This document shows positions 1 to 5,990 of a DNA stretch of 11,106 bases, one piece after another. Every line of letters begins with the position of its first letter. Position 1 is the stretch's first letter. The position numbers and the translations under genes are program-made. Origin of the DNA: Paenibacillaceae bacterium. Its GTDB lineage: Bacteria > Bacillota > Bacilli > Paenibacillales > NBRC-103111. The DNA lies in contig JAJFMO010000055.1 of NCBI GenBank assembly GCA_020697475.1, positions 1 through 11,106 of the forward strand, in the 5' to 3' direction. The notes beneath the pieces are model-generated. The model ran no database searches and was not told the origin of the DNA. It was given only the letters and a program-made list of their open reading frames with translations.

Positions 1-107
1 AGCACCAACAGCAAGAAGGCGAGCTTGCCATGTCCCAGGAAGAACACGATGACGAATAAGGGGATCATAAAAAAACGGCAGATCGTCAGAAGATTAGGCA
101 GATTCAA
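1..107 (-). CDS. CDP-alcohol phosphatidyltransferase (PgsA-like), N-terminal fragment
   Basis: Only the first 35 or so codons are in the window; the gene continues beyond base 1. The start NLPNLLTICRFFMIPLFV and the hydrophobic stretch after it match the N-terminus of CDP-diacylglycerol-glycerol-3-phosphate phosphatidyltransferases (PgsA family), membrane enzymes that make phosphatidylglycerol phosphate. The family signature DGxxAR would lie outside the window, so the exact substrate cannot be read. I prefer the TTG start at 107: it has GGGAGGG at 116-122 with an 8-nt spacer, and it fits the usual family start MNLPN. An in-frame ATG at 137 would add 10 residues, but it has no spaced Shine-Dalgarno sequence and lies about where transcription from the TATAAT at 144-149 should begin. 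Confidence 0.75.
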   Translation of the reverse strand, partial: MNLPNLLTICRFFMIPLFVIVFFLGHGKLAFLLLV

Positions 108-115
108 CCCCGCAT

Positions 116-122
116 CCCTCCC
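116..122 (-). promoter_or_regulatory. Ribosome binding site deciding a TTG start
   Basis: GGGAGGG on the minus strand lies 8 nt before the TTG at 107 of the phosphatidyltransferase gene. It falls inside the reading frame if the upstream ATG at 137 is used, so it argues for the TTG start. Confidence 0.6.
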
Positions 123-143
123 ATGTTTGGCGCTCATCCCTAC

Positions 144-149
144 ATTATA
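144..149 (-). promoter_or_regulatory. Candidate sigma-A -10 box for the phosphatidyltransferase gene
   Basis: There is a perfect TATAAT on the minus strand, just after the terminator of the upstream operon. The predicted transcript start falls near 137, giving a leader of about 30 nt to the TTG at 107. No convincing -35 box was found at 16-18 nt; the sequence there is T-rich and belongs to the terminator tail. Confidence 0.4.
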
Positions 150-159
150 CCGTTGTTCC

Positions 160-191
160 AAGAATAATAAAACTCCCTTGACGGGAGTTTT
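160..191 (-). terminator. Rho-independent terminator after the mbl-flhO-flhP operon
   Basis: A perfect 9-bp stem (AAAACTCCC at 169-177 with GGGAGTTTT at 183-191) closes a 5-nt loop. On the minus strand the stem runs into TTTTATTATTC. The plus strand also has a T-rich tail at 194-198, so it may work both ways. It lies about 40 bp past the stop of the small membrane-protein gene. Confidence 0.8.
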
Positions 192-230
192 GCTTTTTCA
201 TTCGAAGAAAAATAATGAAGACGTCTTCGG

Positions 231-485
231 TTATTCGGCAAATACAAGATCGTATAAATGCCTCCATGTGTCCATCACGAACACCTCGTCCACCGGTTGT
301 TTGCCGATGAAGGAGTAACCGATTGTTAAGCCGAGAATAAGTCCTCCGACGCATAAGACGGGAACAAATAAATTGCGCGCAATAATCCACAGAATGCGAA
401 GCGGCCAAATCAGCCATCGTCTTGCGCGCTTGGGAGACCGGGGCAGTTGGGGCGATTTTGGCGATTGGACGGCCACAGGTGTCAT
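231..485 (-). CDS. EpuA-type small membrane protein (annotated in databases as 'DNA-directed RNA polymerase subunit beta')
   Basis: This 84-residue protein has a Pro/Arg/Lys-rich cytoplasmic N-terminus (1-35), one membrane segment (about 39-60) and a short outer tail with a DTWRHLYDLVF motif. That architecture and tail fit the EpuA family (PF11772), which databases often label as an RNA polymerase beta subunit although it is unrelated to RpoB. Its biochemical role is not established. It starts 8 nt after the flhP stop. The sequence AGAGG at 498-502 lies in the last flhP codons and GGAAAGG abuts the ATG, so translation is probably coupled to flhP. It is the last gene of the operon and is followed by the terminator at 160-191. 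Confidence 0.75.
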   Translation of the reverse strand: MTPVAVQSPKSPQLPRSPKRARRWLIWPLRILWIIARNLFVPVLCVGGLILGLTIGYSFIGKQPVDEVFVMDTWRHLYDLVFAE

Positions 486-493
486 CCTTTCCG

Positions 494-1363
494 CTATCCT
501 CTTAGGTTGTTCGCCATGTTCATCAAGGAATCGGAAGACTGAATCGCTCTGGCGTTGAGCTGGAACGCCCTCTGGGCAACCAGCATGTCCGAAACCACCT
601 TTTCCATGTCCACATTCGATTGTTCCAGGAATCCTTGGCGAACATTAATCTGGCTTAGAGAATCGGCTGCAACATTGGGATCTACGACCTGAAGAACATT
701 GTTGATATTATAGCCCGCTGATAAGCGATACAGGTTGTTGCCAGTATGCTCCATTGCTTCCGGACGTATAACCCGCAGTACTTTCAATCTGCCAACCACA
801 TTACCCGGATCAGCCGGATCCGTCTTGTCGTATCCGGTTACCACTCCATCCCGATCCACACGAATGCTTTCGTTCACCGGTACCCGAATCGGTTGGTTGG
901 TAACGCCATCACGTACATAATTGCCGCCTTTGGTCGTCAGATACATATTCCCGGGGTCGGTTGTGCTCAGCGAGAGCAAGAAGGCGCCGTCCCGGGTCCA
1001 AGCCGGATCGATCACCTGGTTGCCATTCGCATCAACGGAATGAACTTCCACCTCGAACACCGCATCCCCCTGCAGCGCCATATCCAGTTCATTGCCTGTC
1101 GACTTCAAGGTACCTTGGGACAGATCCGTCTGAATCAGCCCCATCCTCGAACCTGCACCGAACGTATACCCGCCCGGAGTCAATCTGCCGCCTCGAATAA
1201 ATGAAGGTTCCTGCGGCCTCATGCTGGTTAAAATATCGATAAAGCTGGCGTCTTTCTTCTTATAACCCGGCGTATCCGAGTTCGCCACGTTATTGGCGAT
1301 AATGTCCAGCTTGCGCTGCAGCGCCTGCAAAGACACTGCGGAAATCATCAATGATCGGTTCAT
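494..1363 (-). CDS. flhP: Flagellar distal rod protein FlhP (FlgG-like)
   Basis: This 289-residue flagellar rod/hook-family protein has the N-terminal rod motif LDIIANNVANSDTPGYKK (residues 19-36). Its C-terminal helix ends QSNVDMEKVVSDML then AQRAFQLNARAIQ. Both ends are expected to form the coiled-coil core of the axial structure, with a variable middle domain. In Bacillus the FlhO/FlhP pair forms the distal rod between the FlgBC rod and the hook, and is exported by the flagellar type III system. It is slightly longer than B. subtilis FlhP (about 270 residues). The ATG at 1363 has AAGGGGG at 1373-1379 with a 9-nt spacer, and flhO ends 19 nt upstream. The FlhP rather than FlhO assignment rests on gene order and the ANNVAN...TPGYKK type N-terminus. 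Confidence 0.9.
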   Translation of the reverse strand: MNRSLMISAVSLQALQRKLDIIANNVANSDTPGYKKKDASFIDILTSMRPQEPSFIRGGRLTPGGYTFGAGSRMGLIQTDLSQGTLKSTGNELDMALQGDAVFEVEVHSVDANGNQVIDPAWTRDGAFLLSLSTTDPGNMYLTTKGGNYVRDGVTNQPIRVPVNESIRVDRDGVVTGYDKTDPADPGNVVGRLKVLRVIRPEAMEHTGNNLYRLSAGYNINNVLQVVDPNVAADSLSQINVRQGFLEQSNVDMEKVVSDMLVAQRAFQLNARAIQSSDSLMNMANNLRG

Positions 1364-1382
1364 CGTTCAGTTCCCCCTTGCC

Positions 1383-2291
1383 TTACACTCTTCCTACATC
1401 GTTAACAGCCTTGTCCAGACTGCGGTCATAAAATTGAATGACCTTCTGATTCGCCTCGTACGCCCGCATCGCCATCGTCAAATCGACCATCGATTGAGCC
1501 GAATCCACATTGGATCGTTCCGTGTAGCCTTGCCGGACTTGTACCTGATTGTCCAGAGCGATTCGCGTGACCTGGCCTGCATCGGCCGGGTTGATCCGGA
1601 ACAGGCTGTTTCCTTCGTCGATCAACCGATTCGGATTCTCGACGCGTGAGATCATCAAGCTAACCGGAGCTCCGTTCGCATCGGTCAGAACTTGTCCGTC
1701 GGGCTTCACCAACCGGCCCTGCGGATCGAGTGAAATTTTGCTGATTGGGGTTGCGACTCCCCCCGCCACATCTTCAAGGACAATCGGCTGGCCGTTGCTT
1801 CCCAGTACCAGCTCGCCATTCGAAGTTATCAAATTCAGCTGCGGACCGACAGTAAACTTCCCGTTGCGCGTATAGTGCTCGTTCCCGTCGGCGTCGGCTA
1901 CCGTGAAGAACGCTTGCGGCTGAAACGTCATGTTCCCGTCCGGATCGGTGTACTTGCCCGAGGAGTCGAACGGCATGCCGGGCAGCTGAATATCCGACAC
2001 AATCGCAAAATCGAACGGGTTGCCGGTCTCCTGCATATCCCCTTGCAGAAAAACAGATACACTCTCTTCGGCCAGCACCCCGGTGTTGAGCATCCCGATC
2101 TTCCGAACCGGAGATCCTCCGTCGCTGCCGTCGGTGATCTTAGACAACAAAACTTCGGGAAACGAGCGGACGGCGGTGTACCCGCGTTTAAAACCCGTCG
2201 AGTTCAGGTTCGCGATATTGTTCGTTATTGTATCGTGCTTGCGTTCTTGAGTAATCAGCCCTGCTGCAGCGGTATATAATCCTCTTAGCAT
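1383..2291 (-). CDS. flhO: Flagellar distal rod protein FlhO (FlgF/FlgG-like)
   Basis: This 302-residue protein has the family N-terminus MLRGLYTAAAGLITQERKHD and the TNNIANLNSTGFKR motif (residues 23-36). The C-terminal block RQGYTERSNVDSAQSMVDLT, then MRAYEANQKVIQ, is the conserved Flg_bbr_C region. It is a structural subunit of the flagellar rod and a paralogue of the next gene, flhP. It is about 30 residues longer than the B. subtilis protein, mainly in the middle domain. The start is ATG at 2291 with AAGGAG at 2298-2303 and a 6-nt spacer. It lies 25 nt after mbl and probably shares its transcript, as in Bacillus. No separate motility (sigma-D) promoter was seen in that gap. Confidence 0.9.
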   Translation of the reverse strand: MLRGLYTAAAGLITQERKHDTITNNIANLNSTGFKRGYTAVRSFPEVLLSKITDGSDGGSPVRKIGMLNTGVLAEESVSVFLQGDMQETGNPFDFAIVSDIQLPGMPFDSSGKYTDPDGNMTFQPQAFFTVADADGNEHYTRNGKFTVGPQLNLITSNGELVLGSNGQPIVLEDVAGGVATPISKISLDPQGRLVKPDGQVLTDANGAPVSLMISRVENPNRLIDEGNSLFRINPADAGQVTRIALDNQVQVRQGYTERSNVDSAQSMVDLTMAMRAYEANQKVIQFYDRSLDKAVNDVGRV

Positions 2292-2316
2292 GCCGGTCTC
2301 CTTCCGCGAGTTCGCG

Positions 2317-3318
2317 TTATATAAATTTGCTCTTGGTTACTTTATCGAGGTTGTCCAACATAATGCCGGTACCCTTAACTACGCAGTGCATCGGATCTTC
2401 AGCGATCAGAATCGGCACCTTGAGCTCGTCAGCCAGCAATTGATCGAGCCCGTGCAGCAAAGCGCCGCCGCCGGTTAATATAACACCGCGGTCGATAATG
2501 TCGGCCGACAGCTCTGGCGGTGTGCGTTCGAGCACGCTCTTCGCCGCAGCCACGATGGCAGACGCCGGTTCCCACAGCGCCTCGTGCACCTCGCGGGAAT
2601 CGATTCCGATCGTGAGCGGCAGTCCGGTCACCATATCGCGTCCGCGGATATCCATCTGCTCGTTGCGGCTATCCGGGAACACCGTACCGACTTTCACCTT
2701 GATATCTTCCGACGTCCGCTCCCCGATCAACAGCTTGTACTTATTTTTAATATATTTCATGATCGCCAGATCAAATTTGTCCCCGGCGATCTTAATTGAC
2801 GATGCTGTAACAATATCCCCCATCGAGATGACGGCGACATCGGTCGTTCCTCCACCGATATCGACCACCATGTTGCCGCTGGGTTGAAAAATATCCATCC
2901 CCGCGCCGATCGCCGCCGCCTTGGGCTCTTCCTCGAGGAACACTTCCCTCGCCCCGCTGCGCTCCGCTGCCTCGCGAATCGCTTTCTGCTCAACAGACGT
3001 GATGTTCGTCGGCGCGCAAATCAGAATGCGCGGATGGCTGTACCATCGCTTGCCGCCGACCTTGGTTATGAAATATTTCAACATCATCTCGGTAATTTCG
3101 AAATCTGCGATCACTCCGTCCCTCAGCGGACGAATGGCGACGATGTTGCCCGGAGTGCGTCCGACCATTCTCCTGGCTTCCTCGCCGACATTCAGCACCC
3201 GCTTCGTCTCGCTTTCAATCGCCACTACCGAAGGTTCATCAAGCACAACCCCTCTGCCCTTAACATGGATCAACACGTTCGCCGTACCTAAATCTATCCC
3301 GATATCCTTACTGAACAT
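2317..3318 (-). CDS. mbl: MreB-like actin homologue Mbl, cell-shape determinant
   Basis: This 333-residue protein is the same length as B. subtilis Mbl. It carries the actin-fold nucleotide motifs: DLGTANV near residue 9 (phosphate 1), DIGGGTTDVAV at 153-163 (phosphate 2) and LTGGGALLHG at 281-290 (adenosine). It polymerises on the inner membrane face and guides side-wall peptidoglycan synthesis. Mbl rather than MreB is inferred from the position between spoIIID and flhO and from the start MFSKDIGIDLGTANVLIHVK. A longer frame opens at 3351, but the ATG at 3318 is the family start and has AGGGAGG at 3330-3336, with a rather long 11-nt spacer. It is the first gene of the operon with flhO, flhP and the EpuA-type gene. 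Confidence 0.93.
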   Translation of the reverse strand: MFSKDIGIDLGTANVLIHVKGRGVVLDEPSVVAIESETKRVLNVGEEARRMVGRTPGNIVAIRPLRDGVIADFEITEMMLKYFITKVGGKRWYSHPRILICAPTNITSVEQKAIREAAERSGAREVFLEEEPKAAAIGAGMDIFQPSGNMVVDIGGGTTDVAVISMGDIVTASSIKIAGDKFDLAIMKYIKNKYKLLIGERTSEDIKVKVGTVFPDSRNEQMDIRGRDMVTGLPLTIGIDSREVHEALWEPASAIVAAAKSVLERTPPELSADIIDRGVILTGGGALLHGLDQLLADELKVPILIAEDPMHCVVKGTGIMLDNLDKVTKSKFI

Positions 3319-3383
3319 GATAAGATAATCCTCCCTGACCCAACCGTTCATCCACGTTCCGACAAAAAGGGAATACTTATAAT

Positions 3384-3412
3384 ACTATACCATTACCTGT
3401 GTTCGATATAAA
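3384..3412 (-). promoter_or_regulatory. Candidate sigma-A promoter of the mbl operon (extended -10)
   Basis: On the minus strand there is TTTATA (3407-3412), a 17-nt spacer, then TATAGT (3384-3389) preceded by TGG, giving an extended -10 motif. The predicted start is near 3377, leaving a leader of about 58 nt to the mbl ATG. It lies in the 171-nt gap after spoIIID. No clear terminator separates spoIIID from mbl, so read-through is possible. Confidence 0.6.
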
Positions 3413-3489
3413 GCGCGTTTTTCCTTTTTTTTCGAAGGCATACGACAAACGGTTCGGATGGGAGCAGTCACAAAATGTCAGGAAGCGGC

Positions 3490-3783
3490 TCAAACTTCGA
3501 CAGATACCCATTGCCCGGGAGACTTGCTGCCATGCCTCGTTTTCTTGTATTTGATTTTCGTCGCTTCTCCTCCCCTCAAGTGTCTGATCGACTTGTGGTA
3601 TTCCAGAATATGTTTCACCTGGTTGGCCAGATCCGGGTTGATTTCGGGCAATCTCTCCGTCAAATCCTTGTGCACCGTGCTTTTGGAAACCCCGAACTCC
3701 TTGGCAATGGTGCGGACCGTATTTCTTGTTTCGACAATGCACCGGCCAATTTTAACGGTTCGCTCCTTGATGTAATCGTGCAA
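3490..3783 (-). CDS. spoIIID: Sporulation transcription factor SpoIIID
   Basis: This 97-residue DNA-binding protein (about 93 in B. subtilis) regulates many sigma-E-dependent genes in the mother cell. The helix-turn-helix lies at about residues 22-46 (TIAKEFGVSKSTVHKDLTER), followed by the conserved block LPEINPDLANQVK, HKSIRHLRGGEATKIKYKK and a basic region. The last 15 or so residues (GSKSPGQWVSVEV) do not resemble the B. subtilis tail as I recall it. The start is TTG at 3783 (MHDYIKERTVKIG), with GGGAGG at 3792-3797 and an 8-nt spacer. An in-frame ATG at 3837 is rejected because it lies upstream of the promoter -10 box. Expression is probably from the sigma-E-like promoter at 3818-3845. 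Confidence 0.95.
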   Translation of the reverse strand: MHDYIKERTVKIGRCIVETRNTVRTIAKEFGVSKSTVHKDLTERLPEINPDLANQVKHILEYHKSIRHLRGGEATKIKYKKTRHGSKSPGQWVSVEV

Positions 3784-3791
3784 TCCCCTCG

Positions 3792-3797
3792 CCTCCC
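3792..3797 (-). promoter_or_regulatory. Ribosome binding site deciding the spoIIID TTG start
   Basis: GGGAGG lies 8 nt before the TTG at 3783. It selects a non-ATG start that matches the known SpoIIID N-terminus. Confidence 0.8.
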
Positions 3798-3817
3798 TAC
3801 TCGAGATAGTTTGGTAC

Positions 3818-3845
3818 ATTATATGAGGGGAGAACATGGATATTC
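3818..3845 (-). promoter_or_regulatory. Candidate sigma-E promoter of spoIIID
   Basis: On the minus strand there is GAATATC (3839-3845), a 13-nt spacer, then CATATAAT (3818-3825). These match the sigma-E consensus KMATATT / CATACAHT at 6 of 7 and 7 of 8 positions. The predicted start near 3811 gives a leader of about 28 nt to the TTG. TGACAAG at 3860-3866 on the plus strand resembles the SpoIIID core GGACAAG with one mismatch and could serve autoregulation; that part is weak. Confidence 0.65.
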
Positions 3846-3928
3846 TTTGTTTCCAAGCCTGACAAGCTCATCCGGGCAACTTTATTTTGGAGGACAGCCC
3901 TTCACCTTGACGATCATAGCCTAAACAG

Positions 3929-3963
3929 AAAAAAAACAGAGGGTTAAGATTTCCCTCTGTTTT
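3929..3963 (-). terminator. Rho-independent terminator of spoIIQ
   Basis: An 11-bp stem (3933-3943 with 3953-3963, core ACAGAGGG/CCCTCTGT) closes a 9-nt loop and is followed on the minus strand by eight T residues (3929-3936). It lies 25 nt past the spoIIQ stop and isolates spoIIID, which has its own promoter. Confidence 0.92.
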
Positions 3964-3987
3964 ATGAGATTCATTGAGATTGCCGGC

Positions 3988-4716
3988 TTATTGAGCCAGA
4001 AACTGCATCGGATTGACAGCTGCTCCGGATTGGCGAACTTCGAAATGAAGGTGAACGCCCTCATCTTTCTCCAGTTCGTTGCGACCAGCCTGGGCGATCA
4101 GATCGCCTTGCTTGACCGTCGTTCCTTTGGCCACCGCGATATCCGCCAAGCTCTGGTATACGGTAACGATACCGTTGGCTGAAGTAATTTCCACCAAGTT
4201 GCCGACGAGCGGGTTCTTCTCGACTTGCGTCACCGTTCCGCTAAGAGCGGCTACAACGTCGAAGGGTTGGTTGTTCTGCTGTGCCAGGTCGATCCCCAGA
4301 TGCGGAGTGAACGTGTTCTCGTACTCTACCATAGCTGCTTGCTTGACCTCGTTGGAAGCTTTGCTGTCATAGAACGACAAGCTCACTTGTTCCTCGCTGT
4401 GGTTCTTCACCGGCCAGGCGAACGTTTCTGTGGGTGCGGCTACCGATACGGAGTCGGGCTTCTGTGCCGAATCCGTTCCGGATTGCGTCACGCCGGCTTT
4501 ACCGGTCGTTTGCTTGGCTACTTGGTTCGTTCCCGAATCCTGGTAGACCCACAGTAAGGTTAAAATAATTGCTGCTGCTGCCATGTACGTTGCTGGAAAA
4601 ACCCATTTTTTCGTTAGCAGCCTTTTCCAAGAGAAAGCTTGGGCAGCTTGCGCTCCTTCGTCAGATTTGGGAGCGTCTTGGTTGATTTGGATGTTTTTTT
4701 TGTTTTGATCATTCAT
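3988..4716 (-). CDS. spoIIQ: SpoIIQ-like forespore engulfment protein (LytM/M23 domain)
   Basis: This 242-residue protein has a short cytoplasmic N-terminus, one membrane segment (about 38-58), a Thr/Ser-rich linker and a LytM/M23 domain (about 130-240). SpoIIQ is made in the forespore and pairs with SpoIIIAH across the septum, forming the channel or ratchet that supports engulfment and later sigma-G activity. Two metal-site motifs are visible: HLGID (H139, D143) and HLHFEV (H222, H224). The active-site His usually found in Tyr-x-His-Leu is Ser189 here (VYQSL). As I recall, B. subtilis SpoIIQ lacks the first zinc-ligand His that is kept here. The ATG at 4716 has GAGGTG at 4725-4730 with an 8-nt spacer. 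Context between spoIID and spoIIID supports the assignment over a general M23 peptidase. Confidence 0.9.
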   Translation of the reverse strand: MNDQNKKNIQINQDAPKSDEGAQAAQAFSWKRLLTKKWVFPATYMAAAAIILTLLWVYQDSGTNQVAKQTTGKAGVTQSGTDSAQKPDSVSVAAPTETFAWPVKNHSEEQVSLSFYDSKASNEVKQAAMVEYENTFTPHLGIDLAQQNNQPFDVVAALSGTVTQVEKNPLVGNLVEITSANGIVTVYQSLADIAVAKGTTVKQGDLIAQAGRNELEKDEGVHLHFEVRQSGAAVNPMQFLAQ

Positions 4717-4722
4717 CTATCC

Positions 4723-4775
4723 ATCACCTCACCACCCATTGTTGCCACAATCTATCTTTTTATACGTGAGGTGAT
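4723..4775 (-). repeat. Perfect 10-bp inverted repeat flanking the spoIIQ promoter and covering its SD
   Basis: The arms are ATCACCTCAC (plus strand, 4723-4732) and GTGAGGTGAT (4766-4775), separated by 33 nt. The downstream arm in transcription order includes the spoIIQ Shine-Dalgarno GAGGTG. No T-run follows, so it is not an ordinary terminator. In RNA coming from spoIID the two arms could pair and mask the SD. A transcript starting at the sigma-F-like promoter lacks the first arm. Confidence 0.7.
4737..4765 (-). promoter_or_regulatory. Candidate sigma-F promoter of spoIIQ
   Basis: On the minus strand there is GTATA (4761-4765), a 14-nt spacer, then GGCAACAATG (4737-4746). The -10 fits the sigma-F pattern GGNNANAHTR at every defined position and the -35 fits GWATA. 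The predicted start is near 4730, so the transcript would begin at or just before the Shine-Dalgarno sequence, a very short leader. spoIIQ is sigma-F dependent in B. subtilis. Confidence 0.65.
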
Positions 4776-4785
4776 TGACAGACTC

Positions 4786-5832
4786 TTAATTTTCTTGCAA
4801 AAGGTTTGTCGCCCGTGAAATCTCGACTCCCGTGTAATAGTATTGAACGATTTCAGTTGCGGTTTTGCCAAGTCTGGCCATGCCCTCGGCGCCCCATTGG
4901 CTCATGCCGACTCCGTGCCCGTTGCCATAAACCGTGAAAACCAAGTTGCTTCCCTGGCGGCGCCATTCGAATTGAGAGGAAGCCAAGCCCAGCTTTTCTC
5001 TGACTTCTCTGCCGGTAAACGTCTTTCCCCCGATTGAGATCGCCTTGATCCGGTGGCCGTCGGTGCGCGACAACACTTTCATTCCTTGAGCGCTCCCGTC
5101 GTTCGGAGAAATCGCTGCCACGCCGAGCTTACGGCCGACATCCGTTACACTAAGCGTAACCGTGGATTTGTATTTGGGGGAAATCGCCGCATCCCACGGG
5201 CTGGCTACACTGCGCAAGTAGGACACGCTATTCTCCCAATAGTCTTCCGAGTTTTCCGTATATCCGTTGCTCGTTGAGAAAAACACTGCATCAATCGGGC
5301 TCCCGCGATACGTCAAGATTTGATCCTTTGTCGACGCCACCGCTTCCTTCAGCTTGGCCATGTTAACGGCGAATTCATCCCCCGGCCATTGCTTCTGCAA
5401 TTGTTCATCCGTCAAGAAAGCTTGGTGGATCGGTTGATCGGTGACGATTGCTCCGGACACCGGCACTTGAGAGACGTCGTGATCGATGAGCCGCTTCACC
5501 AAATAAGTGCGCGCCGCCAACGCTTGCGCTTTGAGCGCCTCGACCTGAAAGTCTATCGGCATCTCCGCCGCAACGACTCCGACTACATAATCTTCCAACG
5601 GGTAAGTTTCCACTCTTTTTTCCCGAGTTAAATAGACGGGCACGGCGATCGATTGTTGCAACGCACTTTCAGGAGATTGGGCCGTCGATACGTGGGTGGC
5701 ATCGGTGCTTAGCCGTTCGGGGTGCTTCTTAACCAAGACAACGGGGAGTGCCATCGCCAAGGCCAGCATAGCTGATAGCCAGATCGATCCCGCCCATACC
5801 AACTTCCCCTGCATCGTCAATTTCCTCATCAT
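4786..5832 (-). CDS. spoIID: Stage II sporulation protein SpoIID (lytic transglycosylase)
   Basis: This 348-residue protein has one N-terminal membrane segment (about 12-34) and the SpoIID/LytB domain outside the membrane. SpoIID cleaves denuded glycan strands, works with SpoIIP and SpoIIM in the mother cell, and thins septal peptidoglycan for engulfment. Glu90 in VVAAEMP matches the catalytic Glu of the family, and HGVGMSQWGA (306-315) is the conserved C-terminal motif. The zinc-binding cysteines described in clostridial SpoIID are absent. The frame is open to a GTG at 5874, but I chose the ATG at 5832. The GTG has no good SD and would sit only about 8 nt from the predicted transcript start, while GGGGGA lies upstream of the ATG. 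A second ATG follows immediately. Confidence 0.93.
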   Translation of the reverse strand: MMRKLTMQGKLVWAGSIWLSAMLALAMALPVVLVKKHPERLSTDATHVSTAQSPESALQQSIAVPVYLTREKRVETYPLEDYVVGVVAAEMPIDFQVEALKAQALAARTYLVKRLIDHDVSQVPVSGAIVTDQPIHQAFLTDEQLQKQWPGDEFAVNMAKLKEAVASTKDQILTYRGSPIDAVFFSTSNGYTENSEDYWENSVSYLRSVASPWDAAISPKYKSTVTLSVTDVGRKLGVAAISPNDGSAQGMKVLSRTDGHRIKAISIGGKTFTGREVREKLGLASSQFEWRRQGSNLVFTVYGNGHGVGMSQWGAEGMARLGKTATEIVQYYYTGVEISRATNLLQEN

Positions 5833-5888
5833 CGAAGTAGGTCCCCCATCCACCGTTTCTCTCTTGTTTCTCACCCATGCCTGTCTTA

Positions 5889-5917
5889 AGTCTATGAGAG
5901 AAGCGCAATTGATAGAA
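5889..5917 (-). promoter_or_regulatory. Candidate sigma-E promoter of spoIID
   Basis: CATAGACT (5889-5896, minus strand) fits the sigma-E -10 CATACAHT at 7 of 8 positions. A weak -35, TTCTATC (5911-5917), sits 14 nt upstream and matches KMATATT at 4 of 7. The predicted start near 5882 gives a leader of about 50 nt. spoIID is sigma-E dependent in B. subtilis, which supports an otherwise modest match. Confidence 0.45.
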
Positions 5918-5942
5918 CCCTAAAACCCTTGTTTCGAGAGGG

Positions 5943-5976
5943 GAAAAAGGAAAGGCCGCCCCGTCGCGGAGCGGCC
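5943..5976 (-). terminator. Rho-independent terminator of murA
   Basis: A 10-bp GC-rich stem (5954-5963 with 5967-5976, one G-U pair, core GGCCGC/GCGGCC) closes a 3-nt loop and is followed on the minus strand by TTTCCTTTTTC. It lies 14 nt past the murA stop. Confidence 0.9.
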
Positions 5977-5990
5977 ATGCTTCCTATAGT

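Noticed and set aside
3784..3837. ATG at 3837 as the spoIIID start
   Set aside because: It lies upstream of the sigma-E-like -10 box, has no SD, and adds residues absent from the SpoIIID family.
4786..5832. Zinc-binding SpoIID of the clostridial type
   Set aside because: There is no Cys in the domain to act as the ligand described there.
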